Assembly (NCBI GenBank): GCA_041687495.1
Contig: JAWLBR010000019.1
Span: 1-39,170, forward strand
Origin: JAWLBR01 sp041687495
GTDB taxonomy: Bacteria > Bacillota > Limnochordia > DTU087 > JAAYGB01
Direction of reading: 5' to 3'
Length of the DNA: 39,170 bases
Each line of letters begins with the position of its first letter. Positions within the stretch are counted from its first letter, which is position 1. Made by a program: the position numbers and the translations under genes. Below are positions 15,356-23,617 of the stretch, piece after piece. The notes under the pieces were generated by a model. The model saw nothing but the letters and a program-made list of their open reading frames with translations. It was not told the DNA's origin and did not search any database.

Positions 15356-16635
15356 CGGGAAGCCGCCTCCTTTTTCCGCCCTTGCTCAGCTGTCTTGAGT
15401 TCGACAATGATCTCCTGGCGTCCTTGCCACGATTCCAGATCTTTGGCTTTGATAGGAATCTTCAGCATTTCGCTTGGCTTTACTTTGCGGTGGCGGATTT
15501 GTCTGTCACCGATTTGAATTACTGCGTTTTCGACCGGCTCTACAACCCGTAGATAAAGGTCAAAGGGTTGGTTGTGCTCTATCGTCTGCGGTAGTGCATA
15601 GCGAATGCCGCTGCCGGGGCGAATGGAGATTGCCGCAGACTTACCAGGCAGCTGGTCTTGAGCAAACTCTGCCGCCGCAGTGCCGGCGATCTCGGCTTCG
15701 TCGCTTACGTAGTCGACCAAATCATGGACGTGCAGGACATTGCCGCAGGCAAAGACACCGGAAACGGCGGTCTCCCGCAGTTCGTTGACCTGAGGGCCGC
15801 TGGTCATGGGATCTAAAGGCACTTCGGCCTCCCTAGATAGCTCGTTCTCGGGAATCAGCCCCACCGATAGCAGCAGAGTATCACACTTGATTGTCTGCTC
15901 GGTTCCCGGAATGGGGCGTCGAGAATTGTCCACCTGGGCTATGGTTACGGCCTCCACCCGATCCTTGCCCTCAATCCCGACTACAGTAGACGACAGATGC
16001 AGGGGAATTGAGAAATCGTCGAGACATTGCGCGACGTTGCGGGTGAGCCCAGCAGCATATGGCAAGATCTCAACCACAGCGTGCACCTTGGCCCCTTCAA
16101 GGGTAAAGCGGCGAGCCATTATTAGTCCGATATCCCCTGAACCCAGGATGACGACATCTTTCCCGGGCAGGTACCCCTCAATGTTCATGAAGCGTTGTGC
16201 AGCTCCCGCCGTAAACACTCCTGCCGGCCGATACCCTGGGATGTTGATCGCTCCCCTGGTTCGTTCTCGGCAGCCCATTGCCAAGATTATGGCACCTGCT
16301 TGGCAGGTGAGCAGGCCATGAGTGGGGGAGACGGCGGTGACGGTTCTGTCTTTGCTCAGCGAGATCACCATCGTGTTCAGGTATACATCGATGTCTGAGC
16401 CCTCGATCTGGTGGATGAAACGGGCTGCATACTCTGGTCCAGACAGTTCCTCCTGAAACCGGTGGAGTCCAAAGCCGTTGTGGATACACTGCTGCAGGAT
16501 ACCGCCTAGCTCGTGATTGCGTTCAATGACGGCGACTTTTTGGGCACCTTGTTTCTTAGCGGCCAGGGCGGCAGCGAGTCCTGCCGGGCCACCTCCAATT
16601 ACCAATACGTCAATCTTGAGCGGTGACTGTGTCAT
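15352..16635 (-). CDS. FAD/NAD(P)-dependent oxidoreductase of the glycerol-3-phosphate dehydrogenase set
   Basis: This 427-residue pyridine nucleotide-disulfide-oxidoreductase-like flavoprotein has an N-terminal FAD site, DVLVIGGGPAGLAAALAAKK, and a second dinucleotide site, VVILGSGDIGLIMARR, at about 160. FACGNVLHVHDLVD carries the late FAD motif. CREROTEINs of this group often have the segment MGCRERTRGAINIPGYRPAGVFTAG, which is present. It sits between the GlpA-like gene (1-base overlap, TAATG) and the DUF1667 gene (4-base overlap). It probably links the dehydrogenase to NAD or to another carrier. The exact acceptor is not visible. Confidence 0.9.
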   Translation of the reverse strand: MTQSPLKIDVLVIGGGPAGLAAALAAKKQGAQKVAVIERNHELGGILQQCIHNGFGLHRFQEELSGPEYAARFIHQIEGSDIDVYLNTMVISLSKDRTVTAVSPTHGLLTCQAGAIILAMGCRERTRGAINIPGYRPAGVFTAGAAQRFMNIEGYLPGKDVVILGSGDIGLIMARRFTLEGAKVHAVVEILPYAAGLTRNVAQCLDDFSIPLHLSSTVVGIEGKDRVEAVTIAQVDNSRRPIPGTEQTIKCDTLLLSVGLIPENELSREAEVPLDPMTSGPQVNELRETAVSGVFACGNVLHVHDLVDYVSDEAEIAGTAAAEFAQDQLPGKSAAISIRPGSGIRYALPQTIEHNQPFDLYLRVVEPVENAVIQIGDRQIRHRKVKPSEMLKIPIKAKDLESWQGRQEIIVELKTAEQGRKKEAASR

Positions 16636-18143
16636 TAAGCCTGCCCCTCCTTCCCGCTGTTAGCGACCATTTCTGCTCCGCTTTCGACCATACCCTTGTT
16701 AAGTGGTGAAACCAGTATTTTTGTACCAGGTCCCCGTTTGGTGATATCTGTGGGATCGACTCCCAGCTCTCGAGCCAAGATGCCGATGATCAGTGGTTGA
16801 CAGAACCCTCCTTGGCAGCGCCCCATTCCGGCTCTAGTGCGGAACTTGACTCCGTCCACAGTGCGGGCTCCCCGTTTGATTGCATCAACAATTTCAGCTT
16901 CCGTGACTGTCTCACAACGACAGACTACCCGACCAAACCTGGGGTCTTGGGCAATTAGCTGGGCTCTTTCCTCATTGCTTAACTCATGAAAGTGAGGGAC
17001 TTGCGGTCGCGTGTCACGGGCAGACGGGTTTGGTATCAAGTCTAGTCCGGCGTCAGCCATAATCTGTGTCAGCACTTCAGCTATCGCTGGGGCAGCTGTC
17101 AGACCCGGCGATTCGATGCCGGCAGCGTGGATTAGTCCGGGGAATCTGGGTGACGGTTCGATGATAAAATCGCCGCGGTTTGATGCTGCCCGTAGCCCGA
17201 CGAAGCTTGTAATGATATCTCGACTGTCGATTTTTGGCACCAAGCGTTTCACTGACGTCACGATTTCGCGAAACCCGGCTTCAGTTGTATCCAAGGCAGC
17301 CTTATCTGGTAGTTCCAGGGCAGTGGGTCCGATCATCAGATTCCCTTCAGCGGTTGGTATTGCCAAGATCCCCTTCGATGTCGGACTTGGCGTTGGGAAT
17401 ATGGTTCGGTGGACCAGGTTTCCTGCTCGCTTGTCGGTAAGGTATTCCTCGCCTTTACGGGGAGTAATGGTGAAGTAGTCGTCGCCGGCAAGCCGGGCTA
17501 TCTCATCCGACCACAGACCAGCTGCGTTGATGACAAATCTGGCAGCGATGACTCCCTTATCAGTTTCGACATGAATCAGTTCGCCTTCCCGCTTGAGGCC
17601 GGTAACTTCTGTATCGGTAAATATGGCAGCTCCATTGGCTTGGGCGACTTCTGCAAAGGCGATAGCCATCTCGAAGGGGTTAATTACACCACCTTCCGGT
17701 GAGTACAAGGCAGCAACGATGTCTGGGGTAAGGTTTGGTTCTAGTTCGAGCGCCTCATCCCGAGAGATGATGCTGATGCCGGGAACCCCGTTGGCCTTAC
17801 CTCTTTCTAAGTATTTATTCAGAACGGGAAGATCGTCTTCACTTAGCGCCACCATCAAAATTCCGTTTTGGCGAAAGGTTACATCGAGTTTTTCGCAGAG
17901 TTCTGGATACCTTTGGTTGCCACGGATGCATAGTTTCCCTTTCCACGTGCTGGGGTCGTCATGGAAACCGCCGTGGACAATTCCACTGTTGGCCTTAGTT
18001 GCTCCCCATCCTACCTCATAGTTTTTCTCGACTAGGGCTAGCCGCAGCCGATACTGAGATAGCTGGTACAGAGCGGCTGTACCGACGATTCCGCCTCCCA
18101 CGATGGCAACGTCAGCTGTGTACAGCGCGTTTGCTTGCATCAT
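16635..18143 (-). CDS. glpA: Anaerobic glycerol-3-phosphate dehydrogenase-like FAD oxidoreductase (GlpA-like)
   Basis: This 502-residue DAO-family flavoprotein begins with the FAD site VAIVGGGIVGTAALYQLS. The conserved GATKANSGIVHGGFHDDP segment matches clostridial GlpA-like proteins. At about 410-460 is a BFD-like [2Fe-2S] domain with CRCETVT and GMGRCQGGFC cysteines. It probably oxidises glycerol 3-phosphate to dihydroxyacetone phosphate, although L-2-hydroxyglutarate-like substrates occur in relatives. AGGAGG lies 8 bases upstream of the ATG. It is the first gene of a three-gene operon whose 5' leader contains a terminator, suggesting inducible readthrough. No glycerol kinase or facilitator is in the window. 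Confidence 0.88.
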   Translation of the reverse strand: MMQANALYTADVAIVGGGIVGTAALYQLSQYRLRLALVEKNYEVGWGATKANSGIVHGGFHDDPSTWKGKLCIRGNQRYPELCEKLDVTFRQNGILMVALSEDDLPVLNKYLERGKANGVPGISIISRDEALELEPNLTPDIVAALYSPEGGVINPFEMAIAFAEVAQANGAAIFTDTEVTGLKREGELIHVETDKGVIAARFVINAAGLWSDEIARLAGDDYFTITPRKGEEYLTDKRAGNLVHRTIFPTPSPTSKGILAIPTAEGNLMIGPTALELPDKAALDTTEAGFREIVTSVKRLVPKIDSRDIITSFVGLRAASNRGDFIIEPSPRFPGLIHAAGIESPGLTAAPAIAEVLTQIMADAGLDLIPNPSARDTRPQVPHFHELSNEERAQLIAQDPRFGRVVCRCETVTEAEIVDAIKRGARTVDGVKFRTRAGMGRCQGGFCQPLIIGILARELGVDPTDITKRGPGTKILVSPLNKGMVESGAEMVANSGKEGQA

Positions 18144-18225
18144 CTGTCCCGCCTCCTGTGTGCTTTGTGATCAGGTTTGATCTGAGAAAACAGCGACTCT
18201 GGCTTATGAAACCTGGATTATGATA

Positions 18226-18282
18226 AAAAAGAAAAGCCCTTCTTTCAGGGCAGGAAGTACCTACCCTGTCAGAAGGACTTTT
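18226..18282 (-). terminator. Leader terminator/attenuator ahead of the GlpA-like operon
   Basis: On the minus strand, AAAAG and CCTTCT (18232-18243 on the plus strand) pair with AGAAGG and CTTTT (18271-18282). The hairpin extends inward through CAGGG/CCCTG. It ends in TTTTCTTTTTT, a good terminator tail for minus-strand transcripts. It lies between the operon promoter and its first gene, in a leader of about 190 bases. This is the arrangement used for GlpP-type antitermination at glpD. Confidence 0.75.
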
Positions 18283-18340
18283 CTCCTTGGTCTCCAGCCG
18301 TTCCTGACAGAACTGTTTGAATCAGGTATATGTCAAGTTG

Positions 18341-18369
18341 ATTATACCGCATGGATTGCGTTGGGGCAA
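18341..18369 (-). promoter_or_regulatory. Probable sigma-A promoter of the GlpA-like operon
   Basis: Reading the minus strand, TTGCCC (complement of 18364-18369) and a perfect TATAAT (complement of 18341-18346) are separated by 17 bases. Transcription would begin near 18334 and cross the leader terminator before the first gene. Confidence 0.7.
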
Positions 18370-18429
18370 GACGCTCGGGGAATGTTCTATATAGTCTGAA
18401 CGAAAAGACATTGAAATGGAAATACATGG

Positions 18430-18456
18430 AGGGATCTGATTTCCGACAGAGAATTT
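18430..18456 (+). promoter_or_regulatory. Possible sigma-H-type promoter of the spoIIA operon
   Basis: AGGGATC (18430-18436) and GAATTT (18451-18456), 14 bases apart, resemble the sigma-H elements AGGAWWW and GAAT. Sigma-H together with Spo0A~P drives spoIIA in Bacillus. TTCCGACA between them is close to an 0A box but imperfect. The match is suggestive only. Confidence 0.35.
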
Positions 18457-18495
18457 TGGATCATTGCAATCGCCATGGCTGAAGGAGGAGTAGAT

Positions 18496-18837
18496 GTGGC
18501 AGTAGTGGACAAACAAATACTAGGGCGTACGCTGATGGTAAAGCTGTCGGGTGAATTGGATCTAGTGACTGCAGAATCAGCCAGACTGGCCATTGATGGC
18601 GACCTAGATGAGTTCAGCCGGGTTCGGAATCTGGTCTTCGATCTGACGGACGTCAAGTTCATCGACAGCTCTGGCCTTGGCATGCTCCTGGGTCGGTATA
18701 AGAAGATCAACGATCGTGGCGGTAGAATGCTGGCCTTCGGTGTACAACCGGTGGTACAGCGGGTGCTTGAAATGGCAGGAATGACGAAGATTATGGGGAT
18801 CGCATCCTCGTTGGACGAGGCGCTTGCCCACTGCTAG
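18496..18837 (+). CDS. spoIIAA: Anti-sigma F factor antagonist SpoIIAA
   Basis: This 113-residue STAS-domain protein has the conserved phosphorylation-site segment FDLTDVKFIDSSGLGMLLGR. SpoIIAB phosphorylates the serine equivalent to Bacillus Ser58; the SpoIIE phosphatase reverses this in the forespore, and unphosphorylated SpoIIAA releases sigma F. The GTG at 18496 has AAGGAGG 7 bases upstream; a longer ATG start at 18475 overlaps that site and is less likely. It opens the classic spoIIAA-spoIIAB-sigF order, without the dacF gene found upstream in Bacillus. Confidence 0.96.
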   Translation: MAVVDKQILGRTLMVKLSGELDLVTAESARLAIDGDLDEFSRVRNLVFDLTDVKFIDSSGLGMLLGRYKKINDRGGRMLAFGVQPVVQRVLEMAGMTKIMGIASSLDEALAHC

Positions 18838-18852
18838 GGAGGTTAGCACAAT

Positions 18853-19305
18853 ATGGACGTATCTACACAGCTCAATACGGTGAAAATCGAGTTTCCCAGC
18901 CGCCCGGAAAACGTAGCCTTTGCACGCACAGCGGTGGCTATGTTCGCTGCCCAGATGGAGTTTACTTTAGATGACATCGATGAAATCAAAGTTGCTACCT
19001 CTGAGGCAGTATCAAATGCAGTGATTCATGGATACAAAGATCAGATCGGAATCGTCACGGTGACAGTCACGCTCCACTCAAGCCACTTGGAAGTGGTGGT
19101 AAAGGATGAGGGAGTAGGAATAGCTGATATCCGCCAAGCCATGGAACCGGCTTTTACCACCGATCCGGTGCAGCGCATGGGATTGGGTCTAGTCTTTATT
19201 CGCGAGTATATGGACGAGGTTGACATTCATTCTGAGGTTGGCCGCGGAACAGAACTGGTGATGCGCAAGTCGCCTCGCACAGTCGGCGTTGAGCCGGCGG
19301 AATGA
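18853..19305 (+). CDS. spoIIAB: Anti-sigma F factor / serine kinase SpoIIAB
   Basis: This 150-residue GHKL-type serine kinase binds and inhibits sigma F. It has the N-box EAVSNAVIHGY at about 54-64, the G1 box DEGVGI, and the G2 region MGLGLVFIREYMDEV with GRGTEL near the end. ATP or ADP binding decides whether it holds sigma F or SpoIIAA. It begins 15 bases after spoIIAA, with TAGGGAGG before the ATG, and ends 10 bases before sigF. Length and motifs match Bacillus SpoIIAB. Confidence 0.96.
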   Translation: MDVSTQLNTVKIEFPSRPENVAFARTAVAMFAAQMEFTLDDIDEIKVATSEAVSNAVIHGYKDQIGIVTVTVTLHSSHLEVVVKDEGVGIADIRQAMEPAFTTDPVQRMGLGLVFIREYMDEVDIHSEVGRGTELVMRKSPRTVGVEPAE

Positions 19306-19315
19306 GGGTGGAGCT

Positions 19316-20080
19316 ATGGAGTGGTCCCTGTCTCATATAGAGCTGCCACCGTATGCGCCCATGAGCGACGCCGAGATGAAGACCCTCTTGATTTCCGCTC
19401 AATCGGGAGACGCTCAAGCTAAGAAGGAAATAGTCGAAAGGAATCTACGACTGGTAATGAGCGTCGTTCAAAGGTTTGCTGGAAGGGGAGAGCCCGAAGA
19501 CCTCTTTCAAATTGGGTGCATTGGCTTGGCTAAGGCAGTGGAGCGGTTTGATACGAGTTATGATGTCAAGTTCTCGACCTATGCAGTCCCCATGATCATA
19601 GGGGAGATCAAGCGGCATCTACGCGATGATCAGGCGATTCGCGTCAGTCGATCGCTGAAAGAACTGGCCCGTAAAGCAGCACAGGTCAGCGCCACACTGG
19701 AACAGGATCTAGAGAGAGCCCCAACTCTGCGGGAACTTGCCGCCGCTCTGGATGTTCAGCCGGAAGAACTTGTGGCTTCTTTGGAAGCGGCGAAGGATCC
19801 TACGTCGCTGCAGTCTGTCGTGTACGAGGATGAAGGACAGCCAGTGCTGCTGCAGGATCAAATTGGGGTTCCGCCTGCTGCAGATACATGGATTGAAAGC
19901 ATGGCTTTGCGACAAGTCTACAAAGGGCTGCCCCCTCAGGAGCAGTTGTTTATCAGGCTACGCTTCTTTGGCGAGAAAACACAGACGGAAGTTGCTCAGG
20001 CTTTAGGAGTGTCCCAAGCCCATGTGTCACGGTTGGAGAAGCGCTTACTGTTGACTCTGCGGGCGAAACTAACACCCTGA
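19316..20080 (+). CDS. sigF: Forespore-specific RNA polymerase sigma factor SigF
   Basis: This 254-residue sigma-70 family factor is the early forespore regulator. Region 2 is RNLRLVMSVVQRF through DLFQIGCIGLAKAVERFD, with FSTYAVPMIIGEIKRHLRDD. Region 3 is LARKAAQVSATLEQDL, and region 4 ends with the helix-turn-helix KTQTEVAQALGVSQAHVSRLEKR. Position behind spoIIAB identifies it as sigma F rather than sigma G, which is close in sequence. The ATG at 19316 has GGTGGAG upstream; an ATG nine codons earlier lies within spoIIAB. A strong terminator follows. Confidence 0.96.
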   Translation: MEWSLSHIELPPYAPMSDAEMKTLLISAQSGDAQAKKEIVERNLRLVMSVVQRFAGRGEPEDLFQIGCIGLAKAVERFDTSYDVKFSTYAVPMIIGEIKRHLRDDQAIRVSRSLKELARKAAQVSATLEQDLERAPTLRELAAALDVQPEELVASLEAAKDPTSLQSVVYEDEGQPVLLQDQIGVPPAADTWIESMALRQVYKGLPPQEQLFIRLRFFGEKTQTEVAQALGVSQAHVSRLEKRLLLTLRAKLTP

Positions 20081-20113
20081 TCATCCAGTACCAAAGGAAT
20101 CCTGGTAAATATG

Positions 20114-20145
20114 AAAAGAAGTGGTGCATTTGCACCACTTCTTTT
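20114..20145. terminator. Terminator of the spoIIA operon
   Basis: AAAAGAAGTGGTGCA (20114-20128) and TGCACCACTTCTTTT (20131-20145) form a perfect 15-base inverted repeat. The A-run and T-run flanks make it usable in both directions. It is 33 bases after the sigF stop. Confidence 0.9.
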
Positions 20146-20157
20146 GATCCTCAACGG

Positions 20158-20179
20158 ATCGTGCTCTTTAGAGCACGAT
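20158..20179. terminator. Hairpin after the convergent oxidoreductase gene
   Basis: ATCGTGCTC (20158-20166) pairs perfectly with GAGCACGAT (20171-20179) around TTTA. It lies 22 bases past the stop of the minus-strand MocA-type gene. There is no T-run directly after it, so it may work together with the 20114-20145 structure. Confidence 0.5.
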
Positions 20180-20201
20180 GTGAAGAGCGCAAAGGCTGTA
20201 A

Positions 20202-21242
20202 TCAGACCTTGACGATCTGCTTGGTCTCCGATGACTTCAGGCAGGCCAGCACAATCTTGAGAGCGGCATAGCCTTCTTCGCCGGAAATCTCAGGGGCGCG
20301 GTTATTCACCAAACAATCAACGAACAGCTCGCTCACACCACTGCTCACTTGCTTTTCGTTGGTAGCAATAGCGCCCACGTTGTAGAACTCTTGCGAGCCA
20401 TCGCGATAAGTAACTGTGACCTGGAAGTTGGGATCTGACCCAATCTTCATGACACCCTTCTCGCAGTAGATGATGGTGCCATTGTCCTCGCCACCGCGGT
20501 AAGTCCAGCTGGCGATGAGGTTACCTACGATGCCAGTTTCCGAGCGCAGGATACAAGTTGCGTTGTCATCGACGGTAATCAGGCTGCCGTCTTCATAGCG
20601 CTTGTCGAGGGTGCCAACGAAAGCACCGGCTTCGACGATCTCTTCTCCCAGCAGCCAGCGAATAAGGTCAGTTTTGTGGACACCCAAATCCCCCATGGCT
20701 CCAACAAAGGCTTTCTCTTTTTGGAAGAACCATGTCTTGACTGACTTGTCGACACACCAGCCTTCTGGACCAGCGTGACCAAAGGCAGTGCGGAAAGTGA
20801 GGACTCTGCCGAGCTTGCCGCTGGAGAGGATCTCCTTAGCTTTGACGTGAGGAGGCATCAGTCGTTGATTGTGGCCAATCATGAGGTGCTTGCCACTATC
20901 CTTGGATGCTTGGATCATGTCTTCGGCTTCCTTGGCAGAGGTAGCCATCGGCTTCTCACAAAGGACATGCTTACCGGACTTCAGGGCTTCAATGGAAATC
21001 GGGGCGTGGAGGTAGTTTGGTGTACAAACAACTACCGCATCCACATTTGGGTCAGCCAGAATTTCCTTGTAGTCGGTCGCAGCCTTGCCGCCATACATGT
21101 CAACCATGGCCTCGGCTCGTTCAGGAACGATGTCGCAGAATGTGACGATTTCGGCTTGTGGGTTCGCTGCCAGCTCCGGAGCGTGCCGATACCGGCAGAT
21201 TGATCCACAGCCAATGATACCGAACTTAACTGTCACGGTCAT
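20202..21242 (-). CDS. Gfo/Idh/MocA-family NAD(P)-dependent oxidoreductase
   Basis: This is a 346-residue two-domain sugar or inositol dehydrogenase-like protein. The N-terminal Rossmann motif is FGIIGCGSI and the conserved CEKPMA motif is at about 96-101. The C-terminal domain has GAMGDLGVHKTDLIRWLLG with the family's Asp and His catalytic residues. The substrate cannot be read from the sequence; relatives oxidise myo-inositol, glucose or other cyclic polyols. GGGAGGT lies just upstream of the ATG. It stands alone, divergent from the PHP gene across 195 bases in which I see no clear promoter. A TGTAAACATTT sequence there is too imperfect to be called a cre site. Confidence 0.92.
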   Translation of the reverse strand: MTVTVKFGIIGCGSICRYRHAPELAANPQAEIVTFCDIVPERAEAMVDMYGGKAATDYKEILADPNVDAVVVCTPNYLHAPISIEALKSGKHVLCEKPMATSAKEAEDMIQASKDSGKHLMIGHNQRLMPPHVKAKEILSSGKLGRVLTFRTAFGHAGPEGWCVDKSVKTWFFQKEKAFVGAMGDLGVHKTDLIRWLLGEEIVEAGAFVGTLDKRYEDGSLITVDDNATCILRSETGIVGNLIASWTYRGGEDNGTIIYCEKGVMKIGSDPNFQVTVTYRDGSQEFYNVGAIATNEKQVSSGVSELFVDCLVNNRAPEISGEEGYAALKIVLACLKSSETKQIVKV

Positions 21243-21437
21243 AACCTCCCGTATGTAAACATTTATTGGATGTTGGTTCCAATTAATTCTAGTTCTAGTT
21301 GGCCTTTGGACTTCCTGCTAACTTCGAGTATTAACTAGCGACCTGCTGGTTATCTCTCATAGTGTGGAACTGTTGGTAAACTGGTATTCTGAGGCCGCTA
21401 TCATATTGAAGAATGATGCTGTGAGCTAGGAGGGCTG

Positions 21438-22277
21438 ATGGTGCACAATGGCTTAGTAGATTTGCACGTTCACTCGAATCGATCAGACGGAACTTGGAGC
21501 CCGAAGGCTATGGTACAGGCAGCCAAGGAGCGGGGGCTGGTCGCGGTCGCGTTGACTGACCATGATACTGTTGAGGGTGTAGAAGAAGCGGTTGAAGCCG
21601 GTAAGCGCCATGGAATAGAGGTAGTTCCGGGACTAGAGCTGAGTACCGAGTTGGGTCAGTCAGAGGTTCATGTTTTGGGGTACTTCCTCGATATAGATAG
21701 CCCCAATTTGCACCAACTTCTGGTAAGGATGCGGGAAGGCCGACGAACCCGAGTCGACCAGATGGTGCGTCAACTCCAGAGCCTTGGCATGGACATCAAG
21801 CTGGAGGAAGTACACGCCGATGCCGGTTCAGGGGCGATTGGTCGGCCTCATGTGGCCAGGGTGTTGGTCCGCAAGCGCTACGCGGCATCGGTTAGGGACG
21901 CCTTTGACCGGCTGATCGGGAGGGGCAAGCCGGGCTATGTTCCCCGCCCCAAGTTGGATCCACTTCAAGCGATTTCGGCGATTCAAGCCGCATCAGGTAT
22001 TCCTGTTCTTGCTCACCCCGGATTGGTAGCGGAAATGCTGCCCATAGGCGACTTTGTCCAAGGAGGTCTGATGGGGATAGAAGTGTATTACCCGGAACAT
22101 AGAGCAGAAATGATAACCAGATTTTTGACCATCGCAGAACACTATGGGTTGATCGCTACTGGCGGATCTGATTGCCATGGCCCAGGCGCAAAAGCCCACA
22201 CTACGTTGGGCTACCCCAGAGTGGACTATCGGGTGGTTCAGCAGCTGAGCGATGCTAAGAGAGGTCTGTCCTCCTAA
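21438..22277 (+). CDS. PHP-domain phosphoesterase, RNase AM / YciV-TrpH type
   Basis: This 279-residue metal-dependent phosphoesterase begins DLHVHSNRSDGTWSP, the first PHP motif. TDHDT is motif II, ELS follows in the third position, LAHPG is motif III, and GGSDCHG is motif IV; together they supply the three-metal site. Family members hydrolyse 3',5'-bisphosphonucleotides and trim RNA 5' ends. The ATG has AGGAGGG upstream. It stands alone as far as can be seen, and the GNAT gene begins 179 bases later behind a possible RNA leader. Confidence 0.9.
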   Translation: MVHNGLVDLHVHSNRSDGTWSPKAMVQAAKERGLVAVALTDHDTVEGVEEAVEAGKRHGIEVVPGLELSTELGQSEVHVLGYFLDIDSPNLHQLLVRMREGRRTRVDQMVRQLQSLGMDIKLEEVHADAGSGAIGRPHVARVLVRKRYAASVRDAFDRLIGRGKPGYVPRPKLDPLQAISAIQAASGIPVLAHPGLVAEMLPIGDFVQGGLMGIEVYYPEHRAEMITRFLTIAEHYGLIATGGSDCHGPGAKAHTTLGYPRVDYRVVQQLSDAKRGLSS

Positions 22278-22292
22278 AGGGCTGCCAGCCAT

Positions 22293-22434
22293 GGTTAGAT
22301 TTGCAGGCAGGGAAATTGGCCGAAAAATAGAAATGGACTATTAAGTTTCGGTATTCCGCGATTACCCACTGTTCTGTGCGGAAGTATCCTTACCCGAATT
22401 GCACCATAAGACGCAGCACCAGCCAAATCTAGCC
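22293..22434 (+). ncRNA. Possible structured mRNA leader ahead of the GNAT gene
   Basis: A long-range stem GGTTAGATTTG (22293-22303) with CAAATCTAGCC (22424-22434), 11 positions with one G-U, encloses two further hairpins. Hairpin P2 is CCGAAAAATAG (22320-22330) with CTATT and TTTCGG (22338-22342, 22346-22351). Hairpin P3 is TTCCGC (22354-22359) with GCGGAA (22378-22383). The closing strand ends 4 bases before the ribosome-binding site GAAGGAG. This could be a multi-branched RNA controlling translation, but it matches no riboswitch family I know and may be chance. Confidence 0.35.
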
Positions 22435-22456
22435 GAAGAAGGAGTGGCAGCATACG

Positions 22457-23017
22457 ATGAAGTTAACTGGGGACAAGGTGATCCTGCGGCCGGTTCAGCC
22501 ATCAGATTTTCCTCATATTGTAGCCTGGACCAACAATGAGCAGGTCGGCCATTTTGCTGAAGACGATGGGTACCCGGAGGATTTGCAGCAGTGTGAAGAG
22601 TGGTATAAGCGATTGTTGGCCAATCGCCATAACCAAGTGTTTGTCATTACCATTGACAACGATCATCCCATTGGAGATATCGAGTTTGATCACATCACAT
22701 GGCGCAGTGGAGATGCGGAAATGCGCATCAGAATTGGAGAGCCAGAGTTTTGGGGTAAGGGGTATGGCACCGACTCGGTTAGGACCTTAGTGAGATATGG
22801 GTTTGAGCAGATCAACCTGCAGAGAGTGTATCTGAGGGTATCACGCAGCAACGCTAGAGCTGTTCGCTGTTATGAGAAGTCGCACTTTCGCAAGGAAGGA
22901 AAGCTGATGCGTACGGTTGGCGACTCTGAATCTCCCCAAGTCGTCTACCTTATGCGCATCCTGCGGGACGAGTATCTCCGCAAGTATCGCAAGCAGACCG
23001 ATGAGTTAGTCGGGTAG
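22457..23017 (+). CDS. GNAT-family N-acetyltransferase, RimJ/RimL-like
   Basis: This 186-residue acetyltransferase starts KVILRPVQPSDFPHIVAW, typical of the RimJ/RimL group. The acetyl-CoA pyrophosphate-binding motif is EFWGKGYGTDSVRTLVRYGF, and NLQRVYLRVSRSNARAVRCYEKSHF is the following conserved segment. Relatives acetylate protein N-termini, spermidine or antibiotics; this one cannot be assigned further. The ribosome-binding sequence AAGGAG is about 12 bases from the ATG, a little long. A basic C-terminal extension (RKYRKQTDE) follows the domain. Confidence 0.9.
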   Translation: MKLTGDKVILRPVQPSDFPHIVAWTNNEQVGHFAEDDGYPEDLQQCEEWYKRLLANRHNQVFVITIDNDHPIGDIEFDHITWRSGDAEMRIRIGEPEFWGKGYGTDSVRTLVRYGFEQINLQRVYLRVSRSNARAVRCYEKSHFRKEGKLMRTVGDSESPQVVYLMRILRDEYLRKYRKQTDELVG

Positions 23018-23048
23018 CGTTAATCAGGGTGCATCCTTTGGCGGCGTG

Positions 23049-23411
23049 CTAAAGGGTGGACCCTGATTTGCTTTTCTTCGATTTCCCACTGACCTGCTCA
23101 GCGATGGGTCTAGGCTCGTCATGGTCCTTAGCAGCGGCGATGATTTTGCGCATGAGGTTGTCCCCAAGAACGGTGCTCAACTTGCCGCCTATTTGCCCGC
23201 ACTCTGCAGCCGTCAGCTGATCCCATCCTAGGTGCTGGATTTTATCCGACAACCCCAGCTTGGCAGCAACCTCATCGCGGTATTTTCTCCAGGCGAGTTT
23301 TTCAAGCTCTTCCAGATCCTCGGGATCAGCTACCCCATTGCTGTCTGCAAACTTGCGTTGACGCATTAATTGCTTAGGTGTGCTTTGCGGCTGGTTTTGA
23401 TTTTGACCCAT
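23049..23411 (-). CDS. Divergent alpha/beta-type SASP-like protein
   Basis: This is a 120-residue protein. Its core, AWRKYRDEVAAKLGL (about 40-54) then LTAAECGQIGG and LMRKIIAAAK, resembles the small acid-soluble spore proteins that coat forespore DNA. In ordinary members the GG is followed directly by a hydrophobic MVKRMI helix; here 9 residues (KLSTVLGDN) are inserted. Gln/Asn-rich N-terminal and Lys/Ser-rich C-terminal (SGKSKKSKSG) extensions nearly double the usual length. The resemblance is by eye and should be tested. GAGGAGG is 13 bases from the ATG. A spore role is consistent with the spoIIA operon 3 kb away. Confidence 0.6.
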   Translation of the reverse strand: MGQNQNQPQSTPKQLMRQRKFADSNGVADPEDLEELEKLAWRKYRDEVAAKLGLSDKIQHLGWDQLTAAECGQIGGKLSTVLGDNLMRKIIAAAKDHDEPRPIAEQVSGKSKKSKSGSTL

Positions 23412-23617
23412 TTTCTTAAGTTGGCCTCCTCAAAGCCTAACCGGTGTTCTAGAGTTTGTTCTTATTCTTGGAGGATTCACAGGTGACTATACAAAATACT
23501 TCACAAACCACGCTGGAATTGTTGCCACAGACTTTGGCAGGGCAGGACATGCTTGGCAGATGTCGAAGAATTTAGTACTGCGGTTTAGGCAGTTAATTGA
23601 GTGGGGAGGTATGCTCG

